DNA from: Arthrobacter sp. ISL-30
GTDB taxonomy: Bacteria; Actinomycetota; Actinomycetes; Actinomycetales; Micrococcaceae
Reading direction: 5' to 3'
Length of the DNA stretch: 64,000 nt
NCBI RefSeq assembly: GCF_018613855.1
Contig: NZ_JAGGPK010000026.1
Span: forward strand, 1 to 64,000
The notes beneath the pieces are model-generated. The model ran no database searches. It was not told the origin of the DNA and worked only from the letters and a program-made list of their open reading frames with translations. Position numbers and translations under genes: made by a program. Positions 52,111 to 60,000 of the stretch are shown here, piece by piece; within the stretch, counting starts at the first letter, position 1; every line of letters starts with the position of its first letter.

Positions 52111-52929
52111 CTACAGTTTGGCGATGATATTGGCCAGAAGGCCTGAAATCCGTTTGGCCGCGGCCTGTCCCGCTTCGAGGACCTCGTGGTGGCTCAGGGG
52201 AACAGGGCTGATGCCCGCGGCAAGATTGGTGACCAGCGAGATGCCGAACACCTCCATGCCGGCATGCCGGGCGGCGATAGCTTCCAGTGCAGTTGACATG
52301 CCAACCAGATCGGCACCAATCCTCTTGGCGTACTGGACCTCGGCAGGGGTCTCGTACTGCGGGCCCGCGAACTGTGCATAGACGCCCTCTTCAAGTGAGG
52401 GGTCCACTTCACGGGCGAGACTGCGAATCCTTGCCGAGTACAAGTCTGTTAAGTCGACAAAGGTTGCGCCCTCAAGGGGAGAGGCGGCCGTGAGGTTGAT
52501 GTGGTCACTGATCAGCACTGGAGTTCCGGGGCTCCAGTTGTCATTAAGGCCGCCACAGCCATTGGTAAGCACCATGGTTCTGCAGCCGGCGGCAGCAGCG
52601 GTCCTGACGCCATGAACTACGGACCTCACGCCCTTGCCCTCGTAATAGTGGGTCCGTGCTCCTAGTACGAGGGCCCGCTTGCCGTCCCGGGTCAGGACTG
52701 AGCGAATAGTGCCTACGTGGCCTTCAACCGCCGGAGCCGAGAAGCCAGGGACTTCCGAGGCACTCAGGGTGGCGGTGGTGTCGCCGATGAGGTTAGCGGC
52801 CTCCCCCCAGCCCGAGCCGAGAACGAGCGCTATGTCATGGGAATCAACGCCCGTCTCGTTGGCGATATAGTCCGCCGCAGTGCGCGCTGCCTCGAAGGGA
52901 TCCGTGTTCATAAGCTGTGTGTTACCCAC
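52111..52929 (-). CDS. purine-nucleoside phosphorylase
   Basis: 272 aa, trimeric PNP family. It splits inosine/guanosine with phosphate to the base and ribose-1-phosphate. Motifs: ALVLGSGWGEAANL (phosphate site), GARTHYYEGKGV, VLTNGCGGLN and GISLVTNLAAG near the C-terminus. The GTG at 52929 is chosen because TAGCTT lies 6 nt upstream (leaderless signature); an ATG six codons later is the alternative and also lacks a Shine-Dalgarno. It is divergent from the quinone reductase gene. Confidence 0.92.
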   Translation of the reverse strand: MGNTQLMNTDPFEAARTAADYIANETGVDSHDIALVLGSGWGEAANLIGDTTATLSASEVPGFSAPAVEGHVGTIRSVLTRDGKRALVLGARTHYYEGKGVRSVVHGVRTAAAAGCRTMVLTNGCGGLNDNWSPGTPVLISDHINLTAASPLEGATFVDLTDLYSARIRSLAREVDPSLEEGVYAQFAGPQYETPAEVQYAKRIGADLVGMSTALEAIAARHAGMEVFGISLVTNLAAGISPVPLSHHEVLEAGQAAAKRISGLLANIIAKL

Positions 52930-52935
52930 TGGTAC

Positions 52936-52941
52936 AAGCTA
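52936..52941 (-). promoter_or_regulatory. predicted -10 box (TAGCTT) of the purine phosphorylase gene
   Basis: On the reverse strand TAGCTT is followed by 6 nt (GTACCA) and the GTG at 52929, the same leaderless geometry as at other genes here. Confidence 0.5.
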
Positions 52942-53042
52942 CAGGGACTTCCCAGCCATTGGATAGTGACGGGAACCACCGTGGGTACTCTCACCTCGTG
53001 CTTAGTGGCAGCTAATGGGCCAATAGGCAAGAATTGTCTTTT

Positions 53043-54458
53043 GTGACTACGCATCCAGACTTCAACTCACCCCGAATCGCGATCCTGGGCGGAGGACCCG
53101 GAGGATATGAAGCCGCAATAGTGGCCGCTTCGCTGGGCGCGAAGGTCACCATCATCGAACGGGCCGGCCTCGGCGGCTCTGCCGTTCTGACCGACGTCGT
53201 TCCCTCCAAAACGCTCATTGCGACGGCGGACCTCATGACCCGAGTGGGTTCCGCCGGTGAATTGGGCGTCAAATTCGACGTCGAGGGCGGGGACTTCCGG
53301 CCGGGCATGCGGGCGGACCTCAAGCACATTAACAGCCGACTCCTGGGATTGACACGGGAACAGTCCGGCGACATTCGTGCCGGGCTCGAAAGCCACGGCG
53401 TCAAGGTGCTGATCGGCTCAGGCAAGCTCCTGAACGACCACACCATCGAGGTCCTCACATTGGAGGGCATGCAGACCGTGGAAGCGGACGCCATCCTGCT
53501 GACCATGGGCGCCCACCCTCGTGAGCTTCCAACAGCCCGCCCCGACGGCGAGCGGATCTTGAACTGGCAGCAGATCTATAACCTTGACGAGTTGCCCGAG
53601 GAACTGATCGTGGTGGGATCCGGCGTCACCGGCGCCGAGTTCGCTTCCGCCTACAACGGGCTGGGGTCAAAGGTCACCCTGATTTCCAGCCGGGACCAGG
53701 TGCTCCCGGGCTCCGATACCGACGCGGCCAAGGTGCTGGAGGAAGTCTTTGAGCGCCGAGGTGTGACTGTCTTGTCCCGTTCGCGTGCCGAGGCCGTTGA
53801 CCGCACTGAAGACGGCGTTGTGGTGACCCTGAGTGACGGCTCAAAAGTCGAAGGAAGCCATTGCCTGATGTGCGTGGGCTCCATCCCGAACACCGCGGGA
53901 ATCGGGCTCGAGGAAGCCGGGGTGGCACTGACCGAGTCGGGCCACATCAAGGTCGACGGCGTCTCCCGGACTACGGCGTCGAGTATTTACGCCGCCGGCG
54001 ACTGCACGGGAATCCTGCCACTGGCCTCCGTGGCCGCCATGCAGGGACGCATCGCGATCGCGCATTTCCTCGGTGACACCGTAAAGCCGCTCAAGCTGAA
54101 CCAGGTGGCCTCGAACATCTTCACATCGCCGGAGATCGCCTCTGTGGGCGTTTCAGAGGCCGACGTGGAGTCAGGCAAGTACCAGGGCGACGTGGTGAAG
54201 CTTTCGCTGCGCAGCAATGCCCGAGCCAAGATGCGCGGTACCACGGACGGTTTCGTCAAGATTATTGCCCGCAAGGGATCGGGGACCGTAATCGGCGGTG
54301 TTGTGGTTGGTTCCAATGCCTCTGAACTGATCTTCCCGATTGCCATCGCCGTGACGCACAAGCTGCACGTTGACGACGTCGCCAGCACCTTCACCGTCTA
54401 CCCGTCGCTCACGGGATCCATTTCGGAAGCAGCTCGCCGCCTGCACGTGCATATGTAA
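53043..54458 (+). CDS. lpdA: NAD(P)H-quinone dehydrogenase (LpdA/Rv3303c type)
   Basis: 471 aa flavoprotein of the pyridine nucleotide-disulfide family. The FAD motif ILGGGPGGYEAA is near residue 13, the NAD(P) site is VVGSGVTGAEFA and the second FAD motif is YAAGDCTG. Where true lipoamide dehydrogenases have a CxxxxC redox pair, this protein has GLGGSAVLTDVVPSK with no Cys, the mark of the LpdA-type quinone reductases of actinobacteria. The GTG at 53043 gives the family-like N-terminus; a TTG three codons earlier is possible. A strong terminator follows. Confidence 0.9.
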   Translation: MTTHPDFNSPRIAILGGGPGGYEAAIVAASLGAKVTIIERAGLGGSAVLTDVVPSKTLIATADLMTRVGSAGELGVKFDVEGGDFRPGMRADLKHINSRLLGLTREQSGDIRAGLESHGVKVLIGSGKLLNDHTIEVLTLEGMQTVEADAILLTMGAHPRELPTARPDGERILNWQQIYNLDELPEELIVVGSGVTGAEFASAYNGLGSKVTLISSRDQVLPGSDTDAAKVLEEVFERRGVTVLSRSRAEAVDRTEDGVVVTLSDGSKVEGSHCLMCVGSIPNTAGIGLEEAGVALTESGHIKVDGVSRTTASSIYAAGDCTGILPLASVAAMQGRIAIAHFLGDTVKPLKLNQVASNIFTSPEIASVGVSEADVESGKYQGDVVKLSLRSNARAKMRGTTDGFVKIIARKGSGTVIGGVVVGSNASELIFPIAIAVTHKLHVDDVASTFTVYPSLTGSISEAARRLHVHM

Positions 54459-54485
54459 GCGCAAGCGGATCTCCGCTACGAAAAC

Positions 54486-54520
54486 GGACAGCCGCCCCGG
54501 GATCCACGGGGCGGCTGTCC
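54486..54520. terminator. bidirectional terminator between lpdA and the nitrate-reductase flavoprotein gene
   Basis: GGACAGCCGCCCCG (54486-54499) pairs perfectly with CGGGGCGGCTGTCC (54507-54520) around a 7-nt loop, flanked by AAAA on both sides. Confidence 0.85.
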
Positions 54521-54551
54521 AAAATCGGTGCGAAAATCCAGAAGCTACTTG

Positions 54552-56120
54552 TCAGGCGGCAGGAGCCGCCTGGAAGTGTTTTTCGATGATGTCCTTAATG
54601 TCTGAGTGGCAGCCGCCGCAGCCGGTTCCGGCCCGGGTGGCCTTGGAGACGTCGGGGACGGTGGAGCAGCCGTCAAGGACGGCGTCTTCAATAACGGTGC
54701 CGCTCACCCCGGCGCAGCGGCAAACAGTGCGGTTGGGGTCGCTGTTGGCTCCGCCGGCCCCCTCAAGCTGGTCCGGACCGTCCAGGCGCAGCAACAGGGA
54801 GCGGTCCGCTGGAAGCTCGGCGCCGCGCTCAAAGAGGAGGACGAGTTCTGCCGCCGTGCGTGGCATCCCCACGGTGACCAGGCCCTCCAGGACGCCGCCC
54901 CGGGTGGTCATCTTGACGTAGCGGCCGTGCTCGGGATCGGCCCATTGCGAAACATGCCGACGCGGCCGGCCGTTGGCCGAGCCTGAATTCAGGAGCTCCT
55001 CGTCCCAAGGCTCGGCCGAATTGTCCCCGGCGACGGCCAGATTGATGCCGCGGGCCTTCAATACGACGATGCCCGGTTTTTCGGCGGGGAGCGGGGCCAG
55101 GGAATCGGCTGCCTCCTGGCCGCCGTCGGCAAGCAGCGTGAGGTATTCGGCGAGCCATTCGGCCTGCCGCCAACCAGGACCAACCAGGCCGGAAGGACCC
55201 GTGGCATTGCGGCATTCCAGGCAGTCGGTATCGGCACATCGAACCTCGGCACAGTCACCAATGGCAAACATATGGGGCTCATGGTAGGTCCGCAGATGGT
55301 GGTCAACCAGGATGCCTGTGGCCGTGGGGAGGCCGCAGCCTTCGGCGAGTTCTATCCGGGGACGGACACCGCACGAGAGGACGAGGAGGTCGCCGTCGAT
55401 TGCCGAACCATCATCCAGCAGCAGTGCCGAGAAACTTCCGTCTGGTCCGGCCGTCTCGATTCCGATGGAGCGGGCGTTGCCTGCAACCCGGACCCCACCC
55501 GCCCGGAGGCTGGAGGAAAGCACTGCACCGCCGCCGCGATCGATGTTGCGGCCCAGTGGGAACGGTCCGTTGTGCACGACAGTGGTTTGGGCGCCTTCTT
55601 CGGCTGCGGCAAGGGCAGTTTCGAGGCCCAGGACCCCGCCGCCCAGTACCACTACCTTCTTGCGGCCAGCCACGGCCTCCTTCAGTACCGAAGCGTCGCG
55701 GAGGTCGCGCAGGGCGGTGACGCCGACTGGCAGCACCGGACGGGAAGGATCGGGGTTGAGGCCTCGCAAGTTGGGAATAACCGGCCTGGATCCTGTGGCG
55801 AAGACCAGGCGGTCGTAGCCGGGGGAGGTGCCATCAGACAGCACCACCTGCTGACGTGCGCGGTCAATCCGCTTGACCTTTACGCCCAGCCGGACTTCGA
55901 CGCCGTTAGCCGTCAGCTCGGCGGCGTCGGCAATTGCCAGTGCCTCGGCTGTAGTGCGGCCGACGCCGAACTCGGCGACCATGACGCGGTTGTAGGCGGC
56001 CTCGGCTTCCTGTCCGATGACCAGGAGTTGGACGAGGCCGCTACGGACAGCCGGTACCAGTTCGTCAACCAGCCTCGCCGCCACGGGACCGAATCCCACA
56101 ACAACAATGCGCTCGCTCAT
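54552..56120 (-). CDS. FAD-dependent nitrate-reductase electron-transfer subunit with C-terminal BFD-like [2Fe-2S] domain
   Basis: 522 aa, NasB-like. The N-terminal FAD/NAD(P) oxidoreductase has VVVGFGPVAARLV, LVFATGSRPVIP, VVLGGGVLGLETAL and FAIGDCAEV. The C-terminal BFD-type domain has CRCAGV near 467 and GTGCGGCHSD near 500. It probably passes electrons from NAD(P)H to NasA. An unusual cluster C-x4-C-x4-C-x2-C follows the second FAD motif (around residues 288-302). The ATG overlaps the nasA stop (ATGA), so the two are translationally coupled. It is the last gene of narK-nasA-this gene. Confidence 0.88.
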   Translation of the reverse strand: MSERIVVVGFGPVAARLVDELVPAVRSGLVQLLVIGQEAEAAYNRVMVAEFGVGRTTAEALAIADAAELTANGVEVRLGVKVKRIDRARQQVVLSDGTSPGYDRLVFATGSRPVIPNLRGLNPDPSRPVLPVGVTALRDLRDASVLKEAVAGRKKVVVLGGGVLGLETALAAAEEGAQTTVVHNGPFPLGRNIDRGGGAVLSSSLRAGGVRVAGNARSIGIETAGPDGSFSALLLDDGSAIDGDLLVLSCGVRPRIELAEGCGLPTATGILVDHHLRTYHEPHMFAIGDCAEVRCADTDCLECRNATGPSGLVGPGWRQAEWLAEYLTLLADGGQEAADSLAPLPAEKPGIVVLKARGINLAVAGDNSAEPWDEELLNSGSANGRPRRHVSQWADPEHGRYVKMTTRGGVLEGLVTVGMPRTAAELVLLFERGAELPADRSLLLRLDGPDQLEGAGGANSDPNRTVCRCAGVSGTVIEDAVLDGCSTVPDVSKATRAGTGCGGCHSDIKDIIEKHFQAAPAA

Positions 56121-58297
56121 GATGCCTCCTCAATTTGCAGCAAGGTTTCCGCGTCTGCGGGTACCGAGGCCGCGTCCAACGGGGACGCAGGGCGCCGGAC
56201 CCAGACCCGGCTGGTCTTGAACTCCGGCATTCCGGAAATGGGGTCGGTGGCCGCCTCGGTAAGGCGGTTGGCATTTTCCAGGCCGGGGAAATGGAACGGC
56301 AGGAAGACGGTGTCGGGACGGACAGCATTGCTCAGCTCTGCGCGGCACACCACCCGGCCCCGTTCATTGCTGACCTCCACGAAGTCCCCGTCCGCGATGC
56401 CCCTGGAAGCAGCGGCCGCAGGGTGCAGCTGGAGTCGGGCCTCCGGCTGGGACGAGAGAAGCTCGGCTACGCGGCGGGTCTGTGCGCCGGACTGGTAGTG
56501 CTCCAGCAGCCGACCTGTGGCAAGGGCGAGGGAATCGTCCGTAAAGTTCCGGCTGGCGCGCTTCGACGGCGACACCGGCACCAGGACTGCGCGGCCGTCG
56601 GGGTGGGCGAAGCCGTCCGCGAAGAGCCTGGGCGTTCCCCGGCTGCCCCGTGGGTATGGCCAGTAGGCTTCTTCGCCCCGATCCAGCATGGCGTAGTCGA
56701 TGCCGGAGTAGTCGGCCAGACCTCCCTCGGAGGCAAGGCGCAGCTCCTCGAAGACGGTCTCCGGATCGTCACTGAAGGTACCCGGCGCCTCCAGCGCCTC
56801 GGCAAGGCGGGCCATCAGCCACAGCTCGGAGCGCACTCCCGGAGGCGGGCTCAGGGCCCGGCGGCGGCGCAGGACGCGTCCCTCAAGGTTGGTCAGGGTG
56901 CCTTCTTCCTCGGCCCACTGCATGACCGGAAGGATCAGATCGGCTTCCAGTGCGGTTTCTGACATAAAGAAGTCGCAGACCACCAGGAAATCCAGGCTCC
57001 GAAGCCCCTCCAGGACCGCCCCGGAGTCCGGCGCGGACACCACCACGTTGGCGCCGTGCACGAAAAGGCACCGGACGCCGTCGGGCTGTCCGAGGGATTT
57101 CAGGAACTGCACCGCGGGCAGGCCCGGTCCTGGAATCAGGGATTCCTCCACGCCCCAGACCTTCGCCACGTGCTGTCGTGCTGCGGGGTCGGTGATTTTG
57201 CGATAGCCCGGGAGCTGGTCGGACTTCTGGCCGTGTTCCCGGCCGCCCTGGCCGTTGCCTTGTCCCGTGAGGGTGCCATAGCCGCTGCGGGCCGAGCCGG
57301 GAAGCCCCAGGAGGAGGCTGAGGTTGATGGCGGCCGTGGCCGTATCCGTGCCATCCACATGCTGCTCTACGCCGCGGCCGCTGAGGATGTAGCTTCCTCC
57401 CTTTCGGGCGCCTTGGGCGAGACGGCGGGCGGTCTCCCGGATGAGGCCGGCGGGTACGCCGGTGATGGACTGGACGCGCTCCGGCCAGAAGCTTGCGAGG
57501 CTGCGGACCAGCGCCGGATACCCGGACGTGCGGTTTTCCAGGTACTCCTTGTCCGCCAGTCCCTCATGGACAACCACATGGGAGAGGCCCAGGAGGAGCA
57601 CCAGGTCAGTTCCCGGCATCGGCTGGAGGTGGATGCCCCCGCCGTCGCCAGTGAAAGCTGCGGTGGCCGAACGGCGCGGGTCCACCACAATGAGGCCGCC
57701 AGCATCACGGGCGCCCTGGAGGTGTTGGACGAAAGGTGGCATGGTTTCGGCCACATTGGAGCCAAGGAGGAGGATGACGCTCGCCGAATCCAGATCCTGC
57801 ACCGGAAATGGAAGGCCGCGGTCCACACCAAACGCGCGGTTGCCGGCTGCCGCCGCAGAGGACATACAGAAACGGCCGTTGTAGTCGATCCTTGAAGTGC
57901 CCAGTGCCAGGCGTGCAAACTTGCCCAGCTGGTAGGCCTTTTCATTCGTGAGTCCGCCGCCGCCGAAGACACCTACCGCGTCAGGCCCGTACTGCTTCCG
58001 GATGTCCCTTACCGCTGCCGTGACCAGCGATAAGGCTTCATCCCAGCCAATGGGGCGATGGACGCCGTCGGATCCTTTAAGCATCGGTTCGGTGACCCTG
58101 CCTGTGTGGTTCAACAACGACGCCGATGTCCAGCCCTTGCGGCACAGCCCACCACGGTTGGTGGGAAACTCCCGACCTGAGACTTCCAGGACGGGTGCCT
58201 CAGGTACGGGGTCTGACCCCGGCTTGGCAGCCGGGGTCAGGCTCATGGCGCACTGCAGGGCGCAATATGGGCAGTGGGTATCAGCGCCGGTGGGCAT
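56117..58297 (-). CDS. nasA: assimilatory nitrate reductase catalytic subunit (molybdopterin oxidoreductase)
   Basis: 726 aa. It reduces nitrate to nitrite at a Mo-bis-MGD centre. The N-terminal [4Fe-4S] ligands are C9, C12, C16 (HCPYCALQC) and C52 (GGLCRKGW). The Mo-ligand Cys is C144 in NGRFCMSSAAAA. The molybdopterin-binding regions (LLLGSNVAETMP, GQGNGQGGREHG) and the C-terminal dinucleotide-binding domain (VEVSNERGRVVCR) are present. There is no signal peptide, so the enzyme is cytoplasmic. I chose the ATG at 58297, 2 nt after the narK stop. Confidence 0.93.
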   Translation of the reverse strand: MPTGADTHCPYCALQCAMSLTPAAKPGSDPVPEAPVLEVSGREFPTNRGGLCRKGWTSASLLNHTGRVTEPMLKGSDGVHRPIGWDEALSLVTAAVRDIRKQYGPDAVGVFGGGGLTNEKAYQLGKFARLALGTSRIDYNGRFCMSSAAAAGNRAFGVDRGLPFPVQDLDSASVILLLGSNVAETMPPFVQHLQGARDAGGLIVVDPRRSATAAFTGDGGGIHLQPMPGTDLVLLLGLSHVVVHEGLADKEYLENRTSGYPALVRSLASFWPERVQSITGVPAGLIRETARRLAQGARKGGSYILSGRGVEQHVDGTDTATAAINLSLLLGLPGSARSGYGTLTGQGNGQGGREHGQKSDQLPGYRKITDPAARQHVAKVWGVEESLIPGPGLPAVQFLKSLGQPDGVRCLFVHGANVVVSAPDSGAVLEGLRSLDFLVVCDFFMSETALEADLILPVMQWAEEEGTLTNLEGRVLRRRRALSPPPGVRSELWLMARLAEALEAPGTFSDDPETVFEELRLASEGGLADYSGIDYAMLDRGEEAYWPYPRGSRGTPRLFADGFAHPDGRAVLVPVSPSKRASRNFTDDSLALATGRLLEHYQSGAQTRRVAELLSSQPEARLQLHPAAAASRGIADGDFVEVSNERGRVVCRAELSNAVRPDTVFLPFHFPGLENANRLTEAATDPISGMPEFKTSRVWVRRPASPLDAASVPADAETLLQIEEAS

Positions 58298-58299
58298 TG

Positions 58300-59715
58300 C
58301 TAGATGTGTCCGATCATGTTGCGCTTCTGGGCGGGGCGGATGTAGCAGAGCCACGTGACGGCCAGCATGACCACGTAGGCGCCCACGAAGCCGTAGAACG
58401 CGGGAGTGTAGGAGCCGCTGGCGGTGTTGGAAGCGTTGAGTACCTGCGGGATGACGAAGCCGCCGTAGGCGCCGATCGCGGAGATCAGGCCGAGCGAGGA
58501 GGACGCCAGGCGCTGGGTCTGGATCGTGCTGGCGCCGGTCCGGGCGGCGCGGCTGGACGTGGCGAAGATGACCGGGATCATGCGGTAGGTCGCGCCGTTT
58601 CCGAAGCCGCTGGCGGTGAAGAGGAGCAGGAAGAGAGCCAGGAACAGCCAGAAGTTCTTCAGCGGCAGGGTCCAGATCATAACCAGGGTGATCACGGCCA
58701 TTGAAGCGAAGGACGCGACGGTCATACGGGCGCCACCCATGCGGTCAGCCATGCGTCCGCCATAGGGGCGGGCAAGGGAGCCAACCAGCGGGCCGAGGAA
58801 GGCCAGGGAGAGAGCCACGGCTCCCAGGTGGATGGACGAGAAATCAGGGAAGTAGTCCTTGATGAGCTTGGGGAAGACACCGGCGAAACCGATGAATGAA
58901 CCGAAGGTTCCAATGTAGAGGAAGGCCATGATCCAAAGGTGCGGTTCCTTCAGTGCCGCGACGGAACCTGCTACGTCACCCTTGGCACTGGTGAGGTTGT
59001 TCATGTACTTCCAGGCGCCGAACGAAGCGAGCAGGATGAGCGGGATCCAGACGAGGCCGGCCATGGGGAGGTTCAGCGTACCGGCGGCAAGGAGCGTAAT
59101 GGCGATCGGCACGACGAGCTGTGCCACGGCTGCGCCGAGGTTGCCACCGGCCGCGTTCAGGCCGAGGGCCCAGCCCTTCTCGCGGGAAGGGTAGAAGAAG
59201 GTGATGTTCGCCATGGAGCTGGCGAAGTTGCCGCCACCGAAGCCGGCCAGTGCAGCCACAAGCAGCATGACACCGAACGGCGTGTCCGGGTTGGATACGC
59301 AGAGCGCGAGCCCGGCGGAGGGGATTAGCAGCAGGAGCGCGGAGACGATGGTCCAGTTGCGGCCGCCGAACTTCGGCACCATGAAGGTGTACGGGATGCG
59401 GAGCGTCGCGCCGACGAGGCTGGGCATCGAGATCAGCCAGAAGATCTGCGAAGTATCAAACTGGAAACCTGCCGCAGGGAGCTGGACGACAACGATCGAC
59501 CAGAGCTGCCAGACAACAAAGCCGAGGAACTCGGCGAAGATGGACCAGTACAGGTTGCGCTTGGCAATGGACCGGCCTTCGTTTTCCCATTGGTCCTTGT
59601 TTTCGGCATCCCAGTTGGCAATCCAGCGGCCGGGGCGGTGCTCCAGAACGGGAGCAGTAGTAGTGGCAGAACCCTGGGGTGCATCCAGGATTTCTGCGCT
59701 GCGGTCAACAGTCAC
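58300..59715 (-). CDS. narK: NarK/NasA family nitrate/nitrite transporter
   Basis: 471 aa MFS protein with about 12 helices. The nitrate signature is present in both halves: GGGNFASSMANITFFYP near residue 155 and GFGNGATYRMIPVIF near 390. The conserved Arg residues of the substrate pore are in LRIPYTFMVPKFGGRNW and its mirror. A cytoplasmic N-terminal tail of about 60 residues is hydrophilic. The GTG at 59715 has AAGGAGG 8 nt upstream. It is first of a narK-nasA-flavoprotein operon, so nitrate uptake for assimilation is likely. Confidence 0.94.
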   Translation of the reverse strand: MTVDRSAEILDAPQGSATTTAPVLEHRPGRWIANWDAENKDQWENEGRSIAKRNLYWSIFAEFLGFVVWQLWSIVVVQLPAAGFQFDTSQIFWLISMPSLVGATLRIPYTFMVPKFGGRNWTIVSALLLLIPSAGLALCVSNPDTPFGVMLLVAALAGFGGGNFASSMANITFFYPSREKGWALGLNAAGGNLGAAVAQLVVPIAITLLAAGTLNLPMAGLVWIPLILLASFGAWKYMNNLTSAKGDVAGSVAALKEPHLWIMAFLYIGTFGSFIGFAGVFPKLIKDYFPDFSSIHLGAVALSLAFLGPLVGSLARPYGGRMADRMGGARMTVASFASMAVITLVMIWTLPLKNFWLFLALFLLLFTASGFGNGATYRMIPVIFATSSRAARTGASTIQTQRLASSSLGLISAIGAYGGFVIPQVLNASNTASGSYTPAFYGFVGAYVVMLAVTWLCYIRPAQKRNMIGHI

Positions 59716-59764
59716 GGTGTGCCTCCTTGGTGGGGACGTTGCTATTCCAAGGTAGGTTGGCCGC

Positions 59765-59802
59765 GTTTCACGCTCTGTCGCCGTTTGTTAACGTGCTGTG
59801 AC
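59765..59802 (-). promoter_or_regulatory. partial GlnR-box-like motif upstream of narK
   Basis: Read towards narK: GTCAC-n6-TTAAC-n6-CGACA-n6-GAAAC, on the 11-bp period of the GlnR box. The outer pentamers are perfect (GTnAC and GaAAC), the inner ones poor. The proximal edge is 50 bp from the narK start. The remaining spacer up to 60000, shared with the divergent MFS gene, has no gene; a CTATATATCCC stretch lies near 59931-59941. Confidence 0.4.
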
Positions 59803-60000
59803 ATTTGCCTATCGGGGTACTAAGACGTGCCGTGAGGGCTTCGTGACCTTGGCAAAAAATGAGACGCCAGGCATAAGTCCAGATAGCGGACCGACTGGCC
59901 GTTCGGTGAACCAAGGCAACTATCATTGGACCCTATATATCCCTTAGCCGGGCAGGCCCGAAGATGTGTCAGTCTGGTGCGACCGAAAGCACTCAACAAA

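Noticed and set aside
53043..54458. Dihydrolipoamide dehydrogenase (E3 of 2-oxoacid complexes)
   Set aside because: The redox-active CxxxxC pair is missing (GLGGSAVLTDVVPSK), which fits the LpdA-type quinone reductases instead.
56117..58297. Formate dehydrogenase or periplasmic NapA
   Set aside because: There is a Cys Mo ligand rather than selenocysteine, no signal peptide, and the neighbours are a nitrate transporter and a NasB-like reductase, so the assimilatory enzyme fits best.
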